A DNA stretch of 64,000 nt, taken from Nephrocerus scutellatus (Eukaryota > Arthropoda > Insecta > Diptera > Pipunculidae). The notes under the pieces were generated by a model, which had not been told where the DNA came from, ran no database searches, and was given only the letters and a program-made list of their open reading frames with translations. The translations under genes and the position numbers were made by a program. Below, piece after piece: positions 11,221 through 23,420 of the stretch; within the stretch, counting starts at the first letter, position 1; each line of letters starts with the position of its first letter. Location of the stretch: NCBI GenBank assembly GCA_947095585.1, contig OX352763.1, forward strand, positions 47,397,481 to 47,461,480, in the 5' to 3' direction.

Positions 11221-11562
11221 ATGTTTGTTTTTTTTTTTTTGAATTATGGATGGTAACCAATGGAATCGGTTTTTGACAGCTATAATCGACTCCATTTTAC
11301 ATTTTATCAACTATTGCTACATACTTTGTAGATATCGAACATGCTGCGGAAACAGCACTTCTAATTTCCTTTTCATTTTTCTTAATGGTTCTTAATGTTG
11401 CTTCATCTAAATTCTGTTTTTTCGATGCGATGCTTTTTCTCCTTTTAAAAGACGATTTGAACTTTTACTTCAATAGAAATTAACTTTCTCTTAAACGTTG
11501 TCTTTTTATTTTAATCAGAAATAGTTAGGGACTGAATTTCAATTTTCTAAGTATTAGTCTTT
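11221..11562. other. Unassigned DNA
   Basis: About 340 bp without recognisable coding or repeat content. Confidence 0.4.
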
Positions 11563-11909
11563 CAAACAAAAAAAGCAACACGTAAAAATAAATTTTTTAT
11601 ATAAATTTTTGAGTTCTCTAAACAAGTATGCAAAATTTGAATTGGGTTAGTTTTTCAAAAAATTATATAGGAGCTCTACGGCCCGATCACTTCCAAATTA
11701 TTACAAAAAGTATGATGTCATTATACACATGTGTACAAAATTTTAATAAAATCGAGTAACTTTTTTAAAACATTTATATGGGAGCCGCCCGCCCAACCGG
11801 GCTTTGGAAGTGGGTAAAAAATTGATCACAAGATTCCACCAGCTTTCCAGCTAGCCACCGGCAGACAGACAGACACAAGCCGACGCGAAGTTGATATAGA
11901 GAATTTAAA
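11563..11909 (+). repeat. Family A element, diverged copy
   Basis: Left-end remnant (TTTGAGTTCTCTAAACAAG), two modules with TTACAAAAAGTATGATGTC and ACACATGTGTACAAAATTTT, CCGGGCTTTGGAAGTGGGTA, a CAGACAGACAGAC tract, and the right end TTGATATAGAGAATTTAAAA. More diverged than the 5.7-kb copy. Confidence 0.8.
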
Positions 11910-12719
11910 AAGTCACTCTTTAACGCATATCGAAAAAAATTATAATAAAATAATTTCCTTCTGAGGCTGCAAAAAATATAGTTCCCGTTAAATAGTTTCG
12001 TATCTGTTTCACACTCCTGTACATCCAAAAGCGTCGTACCGTACGAACTGAACCTGTCTGTAATTGCTGCTGGTTTTGCTTTTATATTTGTAGATCGAAG
12101 AAGCAGACGTATTGGTCAATGGTCTGTAATTACGTACTTCCCCGTGAGGGTCCAATTGTAGCATAATATTGAACAGTTACGGTGCAGGACTTAAACACGG
12201 AATATTAAATATAGGGTTTCCTGTTGAGCGATTTGTAATTAAGGAGTATGCTTAATGGCGAAAGCCGGGTAAGAGCGGGGATCAATCCCCAATCTCCATC
12301 AAGACTCGTGTAATTACGTACTCCATAACTGCAGCCTTAAACGAACTAATTCCCCGATTTTGCTTTTATGTTTGCAGGCCGTACGCAGAGAACCCACATA
12401 AATTTTTATTTTATTTTTTTTAATCAATTATTTATTCCATATTTAAAAAAAATGCTTATACTGTTATTAGTAAGAAAATAAGAAAACTTACGAACTATAT
12501 TAGTAATTATATAAATGACCAGATCGGTACTCATTATATTCTACATAAATTTTTTTTATATCTAACAGTATTTATTTTTACTTGTTTAAAAAAGTTTATT
12601 ATATTTTTTATTAAAGAAAAAAGTGGCTATAAAAACCTTTAATTATGTAATTTTTTTTAATTTTCTTGAAAATACCTTAATCTACACTAGTTAACAAAAA
12701 ATAAAATAAAAAAATACCC
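11910..12719. other. Unassigned DNA
   Basis: No gene recognised. TGTAATTACGTACT occurs twice (about 12124 and 12310). The 12400-12720 part is very AT-rich. It adjoins the 3' side of the minus-strand non-LTR element that follows. Confidence 0.4.
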
Positions 12720-13938
12720 TAATATTTCGTTGGCAGCGTCCCAAGTCTCGAACACAACCGATATCATAGAGCTGCCAATATGACGACTCCATGATATCAA
12801 TCGTAAAGACTACCCGAGGTGCTGCCCCCGTTTGTCCTAAAGGTAATATGTCAGCCATACCCCATTCGAGACACCAGTATCCATTTACATTATTTTTGTT
12901 ACGATCTCGTTCAGGTACATTACTGCAGTATCTCCAAACTCATCAAAGCACGTCGGATGCGTTTGTGCGTAGTCCTTCTAGCAACATGGTAGATAACAGG
13001 AACGTTGCTTGAGTCCGACAAATAGCCCAGTCCACATACAAGAAAGCCTCTGGTGGTATCAAACCATTCTCCAGTGCTCTCTCGAAGTATTGAGGGTAAG
13101 GATAAAAAGCTCAAAAAATCAAGTCATTTGCAACAGAGGCTGACCGAGCGGAATGTTCGCTCCTATACATGTTTAAACAGGCTCTTAGGCGTTTCCTCTC
13201 GAGTACTCGGGATTTTCCATATATGAGGGATTGACGTTCCACCATATTGGACACGCATACGTAAGAATTGGTCTTAAGAACGCAAAGCACCTTCACCTTC
13301 CATCTCAAATGGCGTGAATAAAATAAATTTTTTAGAGCCATAAAAGCGGCTCTTCCCTTTTTCACAGCGGTATTTACGTGTTGTTGTTGCATTGCAAATT
13401 TTCTTCAATTTCCTCGAGTCTCGAGCCGTGTACGTATAGCAGAATGTCGTCAGCATAAGCAAGGGATGCATCCATTTTCTTGAGCACTTCGGAAAAATAT
13501 TAAACAGAATTGGCGCCGTTACTGCGCCTTGTGGAAGACCGTTAGCGATGTTGAAAACCCTAACTGTCGTGTTTTTATTATCTGTTACAACAAATTTCTT
13601 CCCGTATATCATAGATATAATCATTTTTACTAAATGATTTGGAAAACCATATGTTATAATTTTATAAATCAACGCGTTCATCTAAACCGTGTCAAAGGCT
13701 TTTTCGAGATCCGTATTTCCGTATCCGTATTTCTCTTATCATTCAGATGCCAGTTGACATCTGAAATCAATTTGGTCACCGCATGTACTGTCGAGTGGTT
13801 CTGTTTGAACCCAAATTGGTTCCGCGGTATGATCTCTTTTTCGTTGCACACGTTCCAAATTGACGTGCTAATAACCACTTCTAAAACTTTCCCGATATAA
13901 GCAAGAGATTAGTTGGCCTATAATTCGTCGGATCAGAA
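12720..13938 (-). pseudogene. Non-LTR retrotransposon RT domain, 3' portion
   Basis: Minus-strand reverse-transcriptase segments appear in the expected order. They are a DPSDPTNYRP segment (near 13930-13900), RNQFGFKQNHSTVHAVTKL (in 13878-13680), NGLPQGAVTAPILFN (about 13530), and an intact LAYADDIL catalytic box (plus near 13450). They are followed by C-terminal cysteine-poor sequence to about 12790. Several frameshifts separate them. The enzyme would copy element RNA at a nicked target. Motifs fit a jockey/I-type ORF2, but the clade is uncertain. It continues upstream at 14345 beyond an inserted family A copy. Confidence 0.75.
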
Positions 13939-14344
13939 GGATCTGGCTGGCTGGTCAAATTTCTAATTAATTTTTAACCCACTTTCCAGAGCTCGATTTT
14001 ATTGAAATTTTGCACACATGTATATTTCCGGTGACAATACTTTCTATTAAAATTTAGGGCCCCTCGGTTTAAAAAATTAGCCCGATTTACTTTAAAATTT
14101 AAACATATGTGTATCTCCGATAAACTGAAATTTTTGTACAACTTTTTGAGTTTTTGATTTGAAATTTTTTTCCCATACAAATTTTTTTTACACATGTGAA
14201 TCTCCGGTGAGTTTTCGAAAAAATTTTGAAGTGAAGGGGGCTCTAATATTAATTTTATCCAAATTAACCCGGTTCAAACTTTGCACACATATGTATCCCC
14301 TGTTAGAGAATTTACATAAAAATTTGAATTTTTATGGGTTGTTT
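13939..14344 (-). repeat. Family A element inserted inside the non-LTR reverse transcriptase
   Basis: A reversed family A copy runs from a short GGCTGG tract and AACCCACTTTCC through two modules to the left end TAGAGAATTTACAT and TTTTTATGGGTTGTT. It splits the RT between the segment reading SCWKTSKVFP (right side) and DPSDPTNYRP (left side). These are neighbours in intact RTs. This shows that family A is mobile, or was when this insertion occurred. Confidence 0.8.
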
Positions 14345-14770
14345 TTTTTTATTATTGGAAAAACCTTCGATGTTTTCCAACAACTCGGGAAGAAGTGATT
14401 ATTGAGCAAGTTATTAAAAACTACTCAGTATTTCCGTATAATATCGATCGGAAGGTGTTTTAACGCGATATTAGGAATGTTATTTAAACCTGTCGAGGGC
14501 TTGTTGTTCAGTTTCCTGAAAATGTAAGTAAGTTCAGTCATCATCGAGAAGTAGTTGTTTGCTGGGTCTTGCGTTTAGTTCGTCCGCTTTCATGTCATCT
14601 GTAAAGAACACAAGAGTTTCTGAGTAATTCTTAGGATTATAAAATCCGTGTAATTCCTCGTTCACTATATCTGTAGAATTACTTCGAAGATTTCCTATTT
14701 GGTATATCGTTTCAAAATGTGAACCAATAAGATTAAGCTTCTCAACACCATCGCCGAGATATATGCGTAA
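14345..14770 (-). pseudogene. Non-LTR retrotransposon RT, N-terminal part (same element)
   Basis: Minus-strand frames give the linker and finger region before the RT palm. One holds IGSHFETIYQIGN and DIVNEELHGF (14797-14534). The other holds KLNNKPSTGLNNIPN and then FFPSCWKTSKVFP (about 14530-14350). The residues correspond to the KxPGxDxI and CWKxAKV segments of jockey-type RTs. A stop and a frame change occur near 14535. The upstream endonuclease is absent here. Confidence 0.7.
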
Positions 14771-14905
14771 GTCGTAGCGATGTGTATTACGTAGCAAAGC
14801 GTATGGCGATGCGTGATGACGTAGCGTATATTTTTCACAGCAAAGCGTATAGCGATACGTAATGACGTAGCGATATGTTTTTCGTAGAAAAACGTTGCGT
14901 AGAAA
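14765..14905. repeat. Short degenerate tandem repeat (about 45-50 bp)
   Basis: CGTAGCAAAGCGTATGGCGA-like units recur three times (near 14790, 14837 and 14890), with GACGTAGCGATATG variants. It lies at the 5' edge of the decayed RT and has no coding potential. Confidence 0.6.
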
Positions 14906-15002
14906 AGCATATTAGCTATGTGTAATGTCGTATAAAGTTGTAGTCGCAAGGTTTGCACTCTAGAACCGCTAAATTTGGACTGAGGACAATAGCGCAGCGA
15001 GA

Positions 15003-16880
15003 AGGTAAGTTACGCTTTGCGCTTTCCTAGATATCGAAGGAGCATTCGACAACGCATGAGGCGATAAGAATTGCTCTGGAGAGAAAGAAGGTAGACAGCA
15101 CAATCACTATGTGGATGTGCGAGATGCTACGTTCCAGAACAGCGGACAACATAGTCGGTGATGAAACTATTATGGTGAGCACAACAAGAGGATATCCACA
15201 AGGAGCATTCTCGTAGATGAACTACTTCAGCGAATAGCTGAGGCAGGAACGTATGCCCAAGGCGACGCGGACGATATAGTCATTATGACAGAAGGGAAGT
15301 TCGAGGAAGTGCTCTGTGACTTAATTCAAAACCGATTAACCATCACGAAAAGATGGTGCCTAGAAGTGGGACTTAGGGTAAACCAAAACAAAACCACACT
15401 GGTACCCTTCACCAATAGAAGGAAGCTGGGGCGAATGTACCCGGTTACCCTCAATGAAAAAGAGATTACTAACAGCAAAGAGGTTAAATACCTTGGACTG
15501 ATATTTGATAGGAGAATGCTATGGAATAAACACCAACAGGCAGTACTGAAAAAATCAAAAAGACCACTTATGGTGTGCAGAATGGTGGCAAAAAAATCGT
15601 GGAAAGTAAGCCCCAAAGGATAGTGCACTGGATGTACACCATGATAGTTATTCCAATAATTATGGAGCAGGGGCGAATAGAACCCAGCTTAGCACCATGA
15701 GAAGATAATTGGAAAAAGTTCAAAGTATGGCCTGTGTTTTAATTACAGGGGCCATGAGAACCTGCCCCACGGCGGGTATGGAGGCAATTATTGTGCTACT
15801 CCCACTACATATAGTGGTAGACAGAAAATCTGAGAAAACTAAGTTACGATTGAGCAAGTTAGACTGCTCACAGACGTTAGGGCTAGGGCATTAGTGGAAT
15901 CACTAACAAAAGAGGTTCCGTTAGCCACCATGCCTTTTTGATAATATGGTGCAAAAGCTTCAATTCAAGAAAAACTTTGAAGTCAAAATGAGCACCAAGA
16001 AGGAATTCAGATCTGAAACTGAATACCATATACATCTGGGAGCCATAAAGTGGTATACGGATGGGTCAAAGAAAGCGAAAGTATGGGTGCGGGAGTCCAT
16101 GGGCCAAGAATCAAGTAGTCTGAAGCAATGTGGCAGTAGCCATTCCAGGCAGAAGTACATGCCATCGAAATATATGCTCACTTTAATCTGGAAAGAATCT
16201 ATGTGAGGCAGAAAATAGCCATCATGACAGACAGCCAAGCTGCGCTAAAAGCCCTAGATGCATTTGACATCACGTCAAGACTTTTAGAGGAGTGTAGGGC
16301 GAAGCTAAATAGATTTGGCGAAGACGCTTGTACTGGGTGCCTTGACACACTGGCATAGAAGGCAATTAAGCAGCGGATAGGCTCGCTAACAAAGGCGCAG
16401 AAACTCCGCTTGTATGACCAGAACCATTCTCTGGCAAAGGGTACCGTATAATGCGGAAGGAGATACGCAAAATAGGTAAGGCAGCTGCTTCCGTAAGATA
16501 GAAAAATCTCCCAGGCCTGAGACAATCAAAGGAAATGATTGGGAACAATGGCCCAAAGGGGTCTCGCTCGATATTGGGACTTAGTAGAAGGAATGTAAAA
16601 ATCGTTACTGGTTTCTTAACAGGGCATTGTAGTCTGAAGGGATACCCAAAAGAAAAAACTAGAAGAGAATGACAGCTGCAGGCTTTGTGGGGAAACGGAG
16701 GAAATCCCGTGGCATCTGTTCCATAAATGTGCAGCAGAGGAGAAACCTCTGGGAACTCACGCGATCTCGGAATCTGCATGGAATTTACTGAACCCACACC
16801 ATATCATTAGGTTCATAAGAGCCATTGGTATGAAGGGGGTACTATAGGGACGGGCATGCACTGTCTCTATAGCACTAGTT
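15003..16880 (+). pseudogene. Loa-like non-LTR retrotransposon pseudogene (LOA-3), RT and RNase H
   Basis: Plus-strand RT remnants begin with LDIEGAF (about 15033), continue with a decayed catalytic box (DADDIVIM, 15266) and WCLEVGLRVNQNKTTLVPF (15354). VKYLGLIFDRRMLWN and GAMRTCPTAGMEA follow. An RNase H domain comes next: WYTDGSK at ~16053 and MTDSQAALKAL at ~16225. Frames change at least five times. The 3' end is marked by a TCATTATCATTATTATCATC tract at 16931-16950. The residues resemble LOA-1 and LOA-2 but at much lower identity, so this is a separate, older family in the same clade. Confidence 0.8.
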
Positions 16881-17099
16881 AGCAATAGATCCATATAGGT
16901 CGCAGTGCTATTCGTAGGAACCCCATTTCGTCATTATCATTATTATCATCATTTCAGCGCACCGAGAAGCTAAGTTAAAGTGCCAAGGTCTGCACTTTGC
17001 ACCACTAAGCCGAATAAAACCCAGGAAAATATAGCAGCGTATAGCTTAGTTGTGGCGGTCAGCCATCAGCAGAAATAGGGGGAATAACATATAATGCTC
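16881..17099. other. Spacer between LOA-3 and RTE-like element
   Basis: Contains the simple ATTATCATC tract that may be the LOA-3 tail, then about 150 bp of unassigned sequence. Confidence 0.4.
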
Positions 17100-17764
17100 T
17101 AGAATTGCATGTGGCCGTAACTATCCCTGACTGGTGGAAGTGCGATCAAACCTCCACCTGGTGGCCGCTGGTAATTTTACTCCAATGCAGGAAAATCCGA
17201 ATGATCGGGCTAGTCCCTTCAAAGTAAGGTTGGCGCGAGGCCAATAACCTCGCCTGTAAACATTTTTTTTATTACGGAACCCAAAATCAGCCTCGGATAC
17301 ACTGATGAACGACGACGACCACGGCAACGAAAATGGCTAAACGATTTAAGAATTTTCTCATGGAACGTACGCTCACTGTATAGACCTCGAGCTGCACAGC
17401 AGCTAGCCGATACCCTGTCCAAATATAATGCTGACTTAACAGCAATTCAGGAGATGCGGTGGACAGGGAATGGTGTCTTACAAAAATCAGAATATGACAT
17501 TTATTACAGCTGTCATGCAAGACATCATGTGCTCGGGGTGGGGTTTCTAGTCAGCAAAAGAACGAAACCCACCGTTATCGGCTCTAATGCAGTAAATTAA
17601 CGGCTATGCGCCCTTCGCGTGCAGGCCAAATTTAAAAACATAAGCCTCATAAACGTTCACGCACCTACAGAGGATTCCCCAGATGATGAAAAAGAAGAAT
17701 TATTTGAATCAGTCGAACGGGAACTCCATGCCTGTCCTCAGTATGTCAGTATGTTCTGGGGGAT
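17100..17764 (+). pseudogene. RTE-like element: 5' region and endonuclease N-terminus
   Basis: From ~17338 a plus-strand frame encodes the start of an apurinic-type endonuclease: SWNVRSLYRPRAAQQLAD, AIQEMRW, VHAPTEDSPDDEKEELF. It contains an in-frame TAA (near 17595) and changes frame just before 17765. The leader at 17100-17330 is GC-richer than the surroundings and non-coding. The domain nicks DNA for target-primed reverse transcription. Confidence 0.8.
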
Positions 17765-18861
17765 ATGAATGCTAAAATAGGTAGGGAGCCAGTATTCAGG
17801 CAGTACATTGGCACTCATAGCTTACACGAGAACACTAATGACAATGGACAACGAGTCATAGAGATGGCAGCAAGCAATAATTTGGTCGTTGCGAGTACAA
17901 GGTTTGCGCGTAAAAATATCCACAAAGCCACCTGGGTATCTCTCGATGGAGCCACTCGCAACCAGATAGACCACGTGTTGATAGACCGCCGCCACAACCC
18001 GAACCTTATGACGGTACGAACGTACCGAGGTGCCAACGTCGACTCGGACCACTATCTTGTTGGTATGATGTTCCGAGCGCGGATTGCATCATCACGGAAG
18101 ACTGCATCCGCGAATCAGATTCGAGTCAACACGGCTGCCCTTCGCAATGAAGAGACCAGAAACAACTACGGTCAAGCGATAGGACTCGCCCTAAATGCAG
18201 GAAGAGTAAGTCCTGGGGTTGAGATGTCGGGCGTAGAAGAGCAATGGACACGCCTTAAGAATACTGTCATTAGTACTGCTGAGTCCATCTTAAGCAGTAG
18301 TCGTAGAGATCGAAACGACTGGTTCGATGACGAATGTAAGTTAGCGACTGAACGTAAGAATGTTGCGTACCGAGCAATGCAACAACCTCATAGAAAGGGG
18401 CACGCGAAGATGAATATAAAGAGCTCAGAAGATATGAAAAAACAGTTCACCGGCGAAAGAAAGCAGCCTGGGAGAAGAAGCTCGTCCGTGAACTGGAACA
18501 GTACAGAGAGCAAGAACCGTACCAGGCGCGGAAGTTCTACCAAAGAGTCCGCGGTATGACGCAATATACACCGCGTTGCACAAACTGCAAGGACAAAGAG
18601 GGTAATCTGATCGCCGATCTTAAAGGCATCTTAGAGAGATGGGAAGAGCACTTTCATGAGTTGCTAAATGGCCAGCGTACTGAGGAATTGGAGGCTCCAC
18701 CAATGACCGAAGATCATACTATGCTGCCACCACCAAGCATAGTCGAAGTTAGCAGAGCGATAAATCGGCTCAAAAATAATAAGGCCCCGGGATCTGATGG
18801 GATCCCAGCGGAACTGATAAAAATAGGAGGCCCACATTACACCAAGCAATTCATGAAATAA
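17765..18861 (+). pseudogene. RTE-like element: endonuclease C-terminus and RT N-terminus
   Basis: Starts GDMNAKIG (endonuclease catalytic Asp/Asn) and runs through NQIDHVLI to SDHYLV, the catalytic aspartate-histidine pair, near codon 95. A basic linker follows, then the RT entry KNNKAPGSDGIPAELIKIGG (about 18769-18828). A frame change lies near 18556 and another near 18845. Endonuclease catalytic residues are preserved, so decay is mainly by small indels. The order EN-RT with no RNase H fits the RTE clade. Confidence 0.85.
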
Positions 18862-18863
18862 TA

Positions 18864-19682
18864 GTGCAAGTATGGAAAGAAGAATTTATGCCAGAAGACT
18901 GGCGAAGAGGCATCCTGTGCCCCATACATAAGAAGGGAGATATCACAAAATGCAGCAATTATCGTGGTATAACGTTGTTGAGTACCGCGTATAAGATTTT
19001 CTCCTCTATCCTTCAAGACAGGATAGCCCCATACGCTAAAGTCATCATTGGTCCATACCAGTGTGGCTTCATCCCAGGCAAATCAACAACTGATCAGATT
19101 TACACCCTAAGGCAGGTGATGGAAAAATGTCTAGAGTTTCAAAACTCACTACACCATCTTTTTATAGACTTTAAAGCCGCCTATGATAGCATAGCCAGAG
19201 TAGAACTTTATAAAGCCATGAGAGAATTCGGCATCTCAAATAAACTGACACGCCTATATAGGTTGACCATGACCAATGTTATAAGCCAAGTAATAATATC
19301 GGGATCACTATCAAGCCCATTCAACATCTATAACGGGCTCCGACAAGGGGATGGACTGGCCTGCGTCCTCTTCAACCTGGCGTTGGAGAAATTGATCCGA
19401 GACTCTGACGTAACGGCGAGAGGAACAATCCTCTTTAAATCCATTCAGATACTGGCTTACGCAGACGATATTGACATCGTTGGTAGAAACCAAAGAGCTG
19501 TACAGGAAGCTTTCATCCAGATAGAGCAGGCGGCACGAAATCTGGGGCTGCACATAAATGAGAGTAAAACAAAGTACATGGTGACCACGTCTGCGAGTAG
19601 AAGATCCAACATTGGTCCCTCAATTCAGATAGTGGAGCGCGAATTCGAAGAAGTCCAATCCTTTATCTCGGGTCAACTATAG
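18864..19682 (+). pseudogene. RTE-like element: reverse transcriptase core
   Basis: This 272-codon frame covers most of the RT palm. It includes EDWRRGILCPIHKKGD, GFIPGKSTTDQIYTLRQ, FIDFKAAYDS, YNGLRQGDGLACVLFNLALE and an intact catalytic LAYADDIDIVG (from about 19453). Then comes LHINESKTKYM. The active-site aspartates are intact. Relative to typical RTE proteins a frameshift at ~19670 separates it from the C-terminal part. It would copy the element RNA from a nicked chromosomal end. Confidence 0.9.
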
Positions 19683-19696
19683 CAGCCGATAACAGC

Positions 19697-20262
19697 ATGG
19701 AACCAGAAATACGCGCACGGTTGCTTAAAGCCAACAAAGCCTACTATAGCCTGTCAAGACTCTTCAAATCCAGGAACTTAACCATAACATCCAAGCTGCT
19801 GATATATAAGACAATGGTGACACCAGTACTTACATATGGATCCGAGACTTGGGTGGTTAGCAAAAAGCATTCTGACTTCTTAGCCGCGTTCGAGAGAAAA
19901 GTCTTCCGGAGAATTGTTGGCCCCGTATGTGAGGAAGACTCTATAATGATGAGATCTACGAGCGTTACCGCGATGTCGACATCGTGAAGAAAATTAAGCT
20001 CGGTAGGCTGCGGTGGGCAGGACACCTAGCTCGCATGAGCGAAGAGGATCCTGCTCGGAAAGTCCTTTGCGGTAGGATTTATGGAACACGACAGCGAGGC
20101 CGGCCAAGCCTACGCTGGAAGGATGGCGTAGACCAGAACGCACAGAGTTTAGGGATGCCAAACTGGATGACATCGGCTCGAAATCGGGACCGGTGGAGAG
20201 ACTTTTTGCGGGAGGCCAGGACCTGACCCCGGTTGTAGAGCCAAATATGATGATGATAGCTA
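19697..20262 (+). pseudogene. RTE-like element: RT C-terminus and simple-repeat tail
   Basis: Two frames complete the protein. The first reads YSLSRLFKSRNLTITSKLL and TYGSETWVVSKKH. The second (19984-20226) has the RTE-typical end RLRWAGHLARMSEEDPARK, RGRPSLRWKDGV, ARNRDRWRDFLREART and a stop. A frame change lies near 19960. After the stop the sequence ends in ATGATGATG, matching the short microsatellite tails of RTE elements. The minus-strand fragment at 9057-9312 is from the same family. Confidence 0.9.
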
Positions 20263-20804
20263 AGTTGTAGTGGCTGGGTATATGTACTCCTGAACCATTA
20301 AGTTTGAAGTGAAGAAAATATTGAAGCATGTAGCTTAAGTTAACAGAAGAAAATTCAGTAAAAGAGAATGTTTATTGGGCGGTCTGCCCCTATAAAGGTT
20401 CTTCAATAGGGACTTAACAATTTTGTATTTTAATATAAATGGACCCTTAAACTTTTCTTATGATTTGTCAGTGTAAAAATGTCAGCCAAGATTTATGTTT
20501 TTATCACGTTGAAGTACACGAACAACCAAAGTACTACCGGAATTCTGAGTCGGTGGTCGATACTTCAAGAGCGCTTACTTTAATTTTCGGTCGCAATAAT
20601 CGTCCCACAAGACAGGCTCTGCGTACTATCTGTATAAATAAAAATAAAATGCTGTTCTTTGGTAAGCGCATTACTTGAGAACGGCTGAAAAGATTTGGCT
20701 TATTTTATTTTGAAATATTAGTCATAATCCGAGTAAGGTTTCTACGAAAAGAAAAATCGGAAAAGTTACCCAGAAAATTTGAAAATTCGGGAAAAACTGA
20801 AAGT
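20263..20804. other. Unassigned DNA
   Basis: No recognised gene or repeat. Short frames only. Confidence 0.4.
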
Positions 20805-20984
20805 ACATTTTTGACGTGACAACGTCTCACTACAAGGTGATGTACAAGGTGATGTACAAAAACTAAAATGTTAAATGTCCACTTTTGTGAGACACTGTTA
20901 AGTGTGACACTGTTAACTGAGACACTGTTAAGTGAGACACTTTTAAGTAATCCACTTTTAAATGTCAGTACTGTGGGAACTAAG
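20805..20984. repeat. Leader of the S118 element, left locus
   Basis: Begins TGACGTGACAACGTCTCACT. It has a duplicated AAGGTGATGTAC and several GAGACACTGTTAA repeats, ending in TGTCAGTACTGTGGGAACTA immediately before the 118-bp array. The same leader, diverged, stands before the second S118 array at 57.04-57.2 kb. Leader and array are therefore one composite unit. Confidence 0.75.
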
Positions 20985-23420
20985 CCATTTCCCAAGCGAT
21001 TCGCATGATCTGGGATCTGGCCAATAGGGTCTGGGATTTTTGGAACCAAGCCATTTCTCAAGGGATTCGTATGAAACTCGGAATGTAGGACTAATATGTG
21101 ACTATAAGACTTGTTCCTATGGAAATTCTGGGATCTGGCCAATAGGGTCTGGGATTTTTGGAACCAAGCCATTTCTTAAGGGATTCGTATGAAACTCGGA
21201 ATGTAGGACTAATATGTGACTATAAGACTTGTTCCTATGGAAATTCTGGGATCTGGCCAATAGGGTCTGGGATTTTTGGAACCAAGCCATTTCTTAAGGG
21301 ATTCGTATGAAACTCGGAATGTAGGACTAATATGTGACTATAAGACTTGTTCCTATGGAAATTCTGGGATCTGGCCAATAGGGTCTGGGATTTTTGGAAG
21401 GGATTCGTATGAAACTCGGAATGTAGGACTAATATGTGACTATAAGACTTGTTCCTATGGAAATTCTGGGATCTGGCCAATAGGGTCTGGGATTTTTGGA
21501 ACCAAGCCATTTCTCAAGGGATTCGTATGAAACTCGGAATATAGGACTAATATGTGACTATAAGACTTGTTCCTATGGAAATTCTGGGATCTGGCCAATA
21601 GGGTCTGGGATTTTTGGAACCAAGCCATTTCTCAAGGGATTCGTATGAAACTCGGAATGTAGGACTAATATGTGACTATAAGACTTGTTCCTATGGAAAT
21701 TCTGGGATCTGGTCAATAGGGTCTGGGATTTTTGGAACCAAGCCATTTCTCAAGGGATTCGTATGAAACTCGGAATGTAGGACTAATATGTGACTATAAG
21801 ACTTGTTCCTATGGAAATTCTGGGATCTGGCCAATAGGGTCTGGGATTTTTGGAACCAAGCCATTTCTCAAGGGATTCGTATGAAACTCGGAATGTAGGA
21901 CTAATATGTGACTATAAGACTTGTTCCTATGGAAATTCTGGGATCTGGCCAATAGGGTCTGGGATTTTTGGAACCAAGCCAATTCTCAAGGGATTCGTAT
22001 GAAACTCGGAATATAGGACTAATATGTGACTATAAGACTTGTTCCTATGGAAATTCTGGGATCTGGCCAATAGGGTCTGGAATTTTTGGAACCAAGCCAT
22101 TTCTCAAGGGATTCGTATGAAACTCGGAATGTAGGACTAATATGTGACTATAAGACTTGTTCCTATGGAAATTCTGGGATCTGGCCAATAGGGTCTGGAA
22201 TTTTTGGAACCAAGCCATTTCTCAAGGGATTCGTATGAAACTCGGAATGTAGGACTAATATGTGACTATAAGACTTGTTCCTATGGAAATTCTGGGATCT
22301 GGCCAATAGGGTCTGGGATTTTTGGAACCAAGCCATTTCTCAAGGGATTCGTATGAAACTCGGAATGTAGGACTAATATGTGACTATAAGACTTGTTCCT
22401 ATGGAAATTCTGGGATCTGGCCAATAGAGTCTGGGATTTTTGGAACCAAGCCATTTCTTAAGGGATTCGTATGAAACTCGGAATGTAGGACTAATATGTG
22501 ACTATAAGACTTGTTCCTATGGAAATTCTGGGATCTGGCCAATAGGGTCTGGGATTTTTGGAACCAAGCCATTTCTCAAGGGATTCGTATGAAACTCGGA
22601 ATGTAGGACTAATATGTGACTATAAGACTTGTTCCTATGGAAATTCTGGGATCTGGCCAATAGGGTCTGGGATTTTGGAACCAAGCCATTTCTCAAGGGA
22701 TTCGTATGAAACTCGGAATGTAGGACTAATATGTGACTATAAGACTTGTTCCTATAAAAATTCTGGGATCTGGCCAATAGGGTCTGGGATTTTTGGAACC
22801 AAGCCATTTCTCAAGGGATTCGTATGAAACTCGGAATATAGGACTAATATGTGACTATAAGACTTGTTCCTATGGAAATTCTGGGATCTGACCAATAGGG
22901 TCTGGGATTTTTGGAACCAAGCCATTTCTCAAGGGATTCGTATGAAACTCGGAATGTAGGACTAATATGTGACTATAAGACTTGTTCCTATGGAAATTCT
23001 GGGATCTGGCCAATAGGGTCTGGGATTTTTGAAACCAAGCCATTTCTTAAGGGATTTGTATGAAACTCGGAATGTAAGACTAATATGTGATTATAAGACT
23101 TGTTCCTATGGAAATTCTGGGATCTGGTCAATAGGGTCTGGGATTTTTGGAACCAAGCCATTTCTCAGGGGATTCGTATGAAACTCGGAATGTAGGACTA
23201 ATATGTGACTATAAGACTTGTTCCTATGGAAATTCTGGGATCTGGCCAATAGGGTCTGGGATTTTTGGAACCAAGCCATTTCTCAAGGGATTCGTATGAA
23301 ACTCGGAATGTAGGACTAATATGTGACTATAAGACTTGTTCCTATGGAAATTCTGGGATCTGGCCAATAGGGTCTGGGATTTTTGGAACCAAGCCATTTC
23401 TCAAGCGATTCGCATGAAAT
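20985..23420. repeat. 118-bp satellite (S118), homogenised array of about 20 units
   Basis: Tandem units of exactly 118 bp (GAACCAAGCC at 21043, 21161, 21279 and on) contain GGGATTCGTATGAAACTCGG, TAGGACTAATATGTGACTAT and CCAATAGGGTCTGGGATTTT. One unit near 21399 has lost ~16 bp. Other differences are single bases, so the array has been homogenised recently. Open frames through it are incidental. A truncated, divergent unit opens the array at the left. Confidence 0.95.

Noticed and set aside
12791..13012. Plus-strand open frame overlapping the RT end
   Set aside because: Antisense shadow of the minus-strand non-LTR sequence.
20705..22827. Open frames within the S118 array on both strands
   Set aside because: Period-driven frames with repeated peptides and no domain; explained by the satellite.
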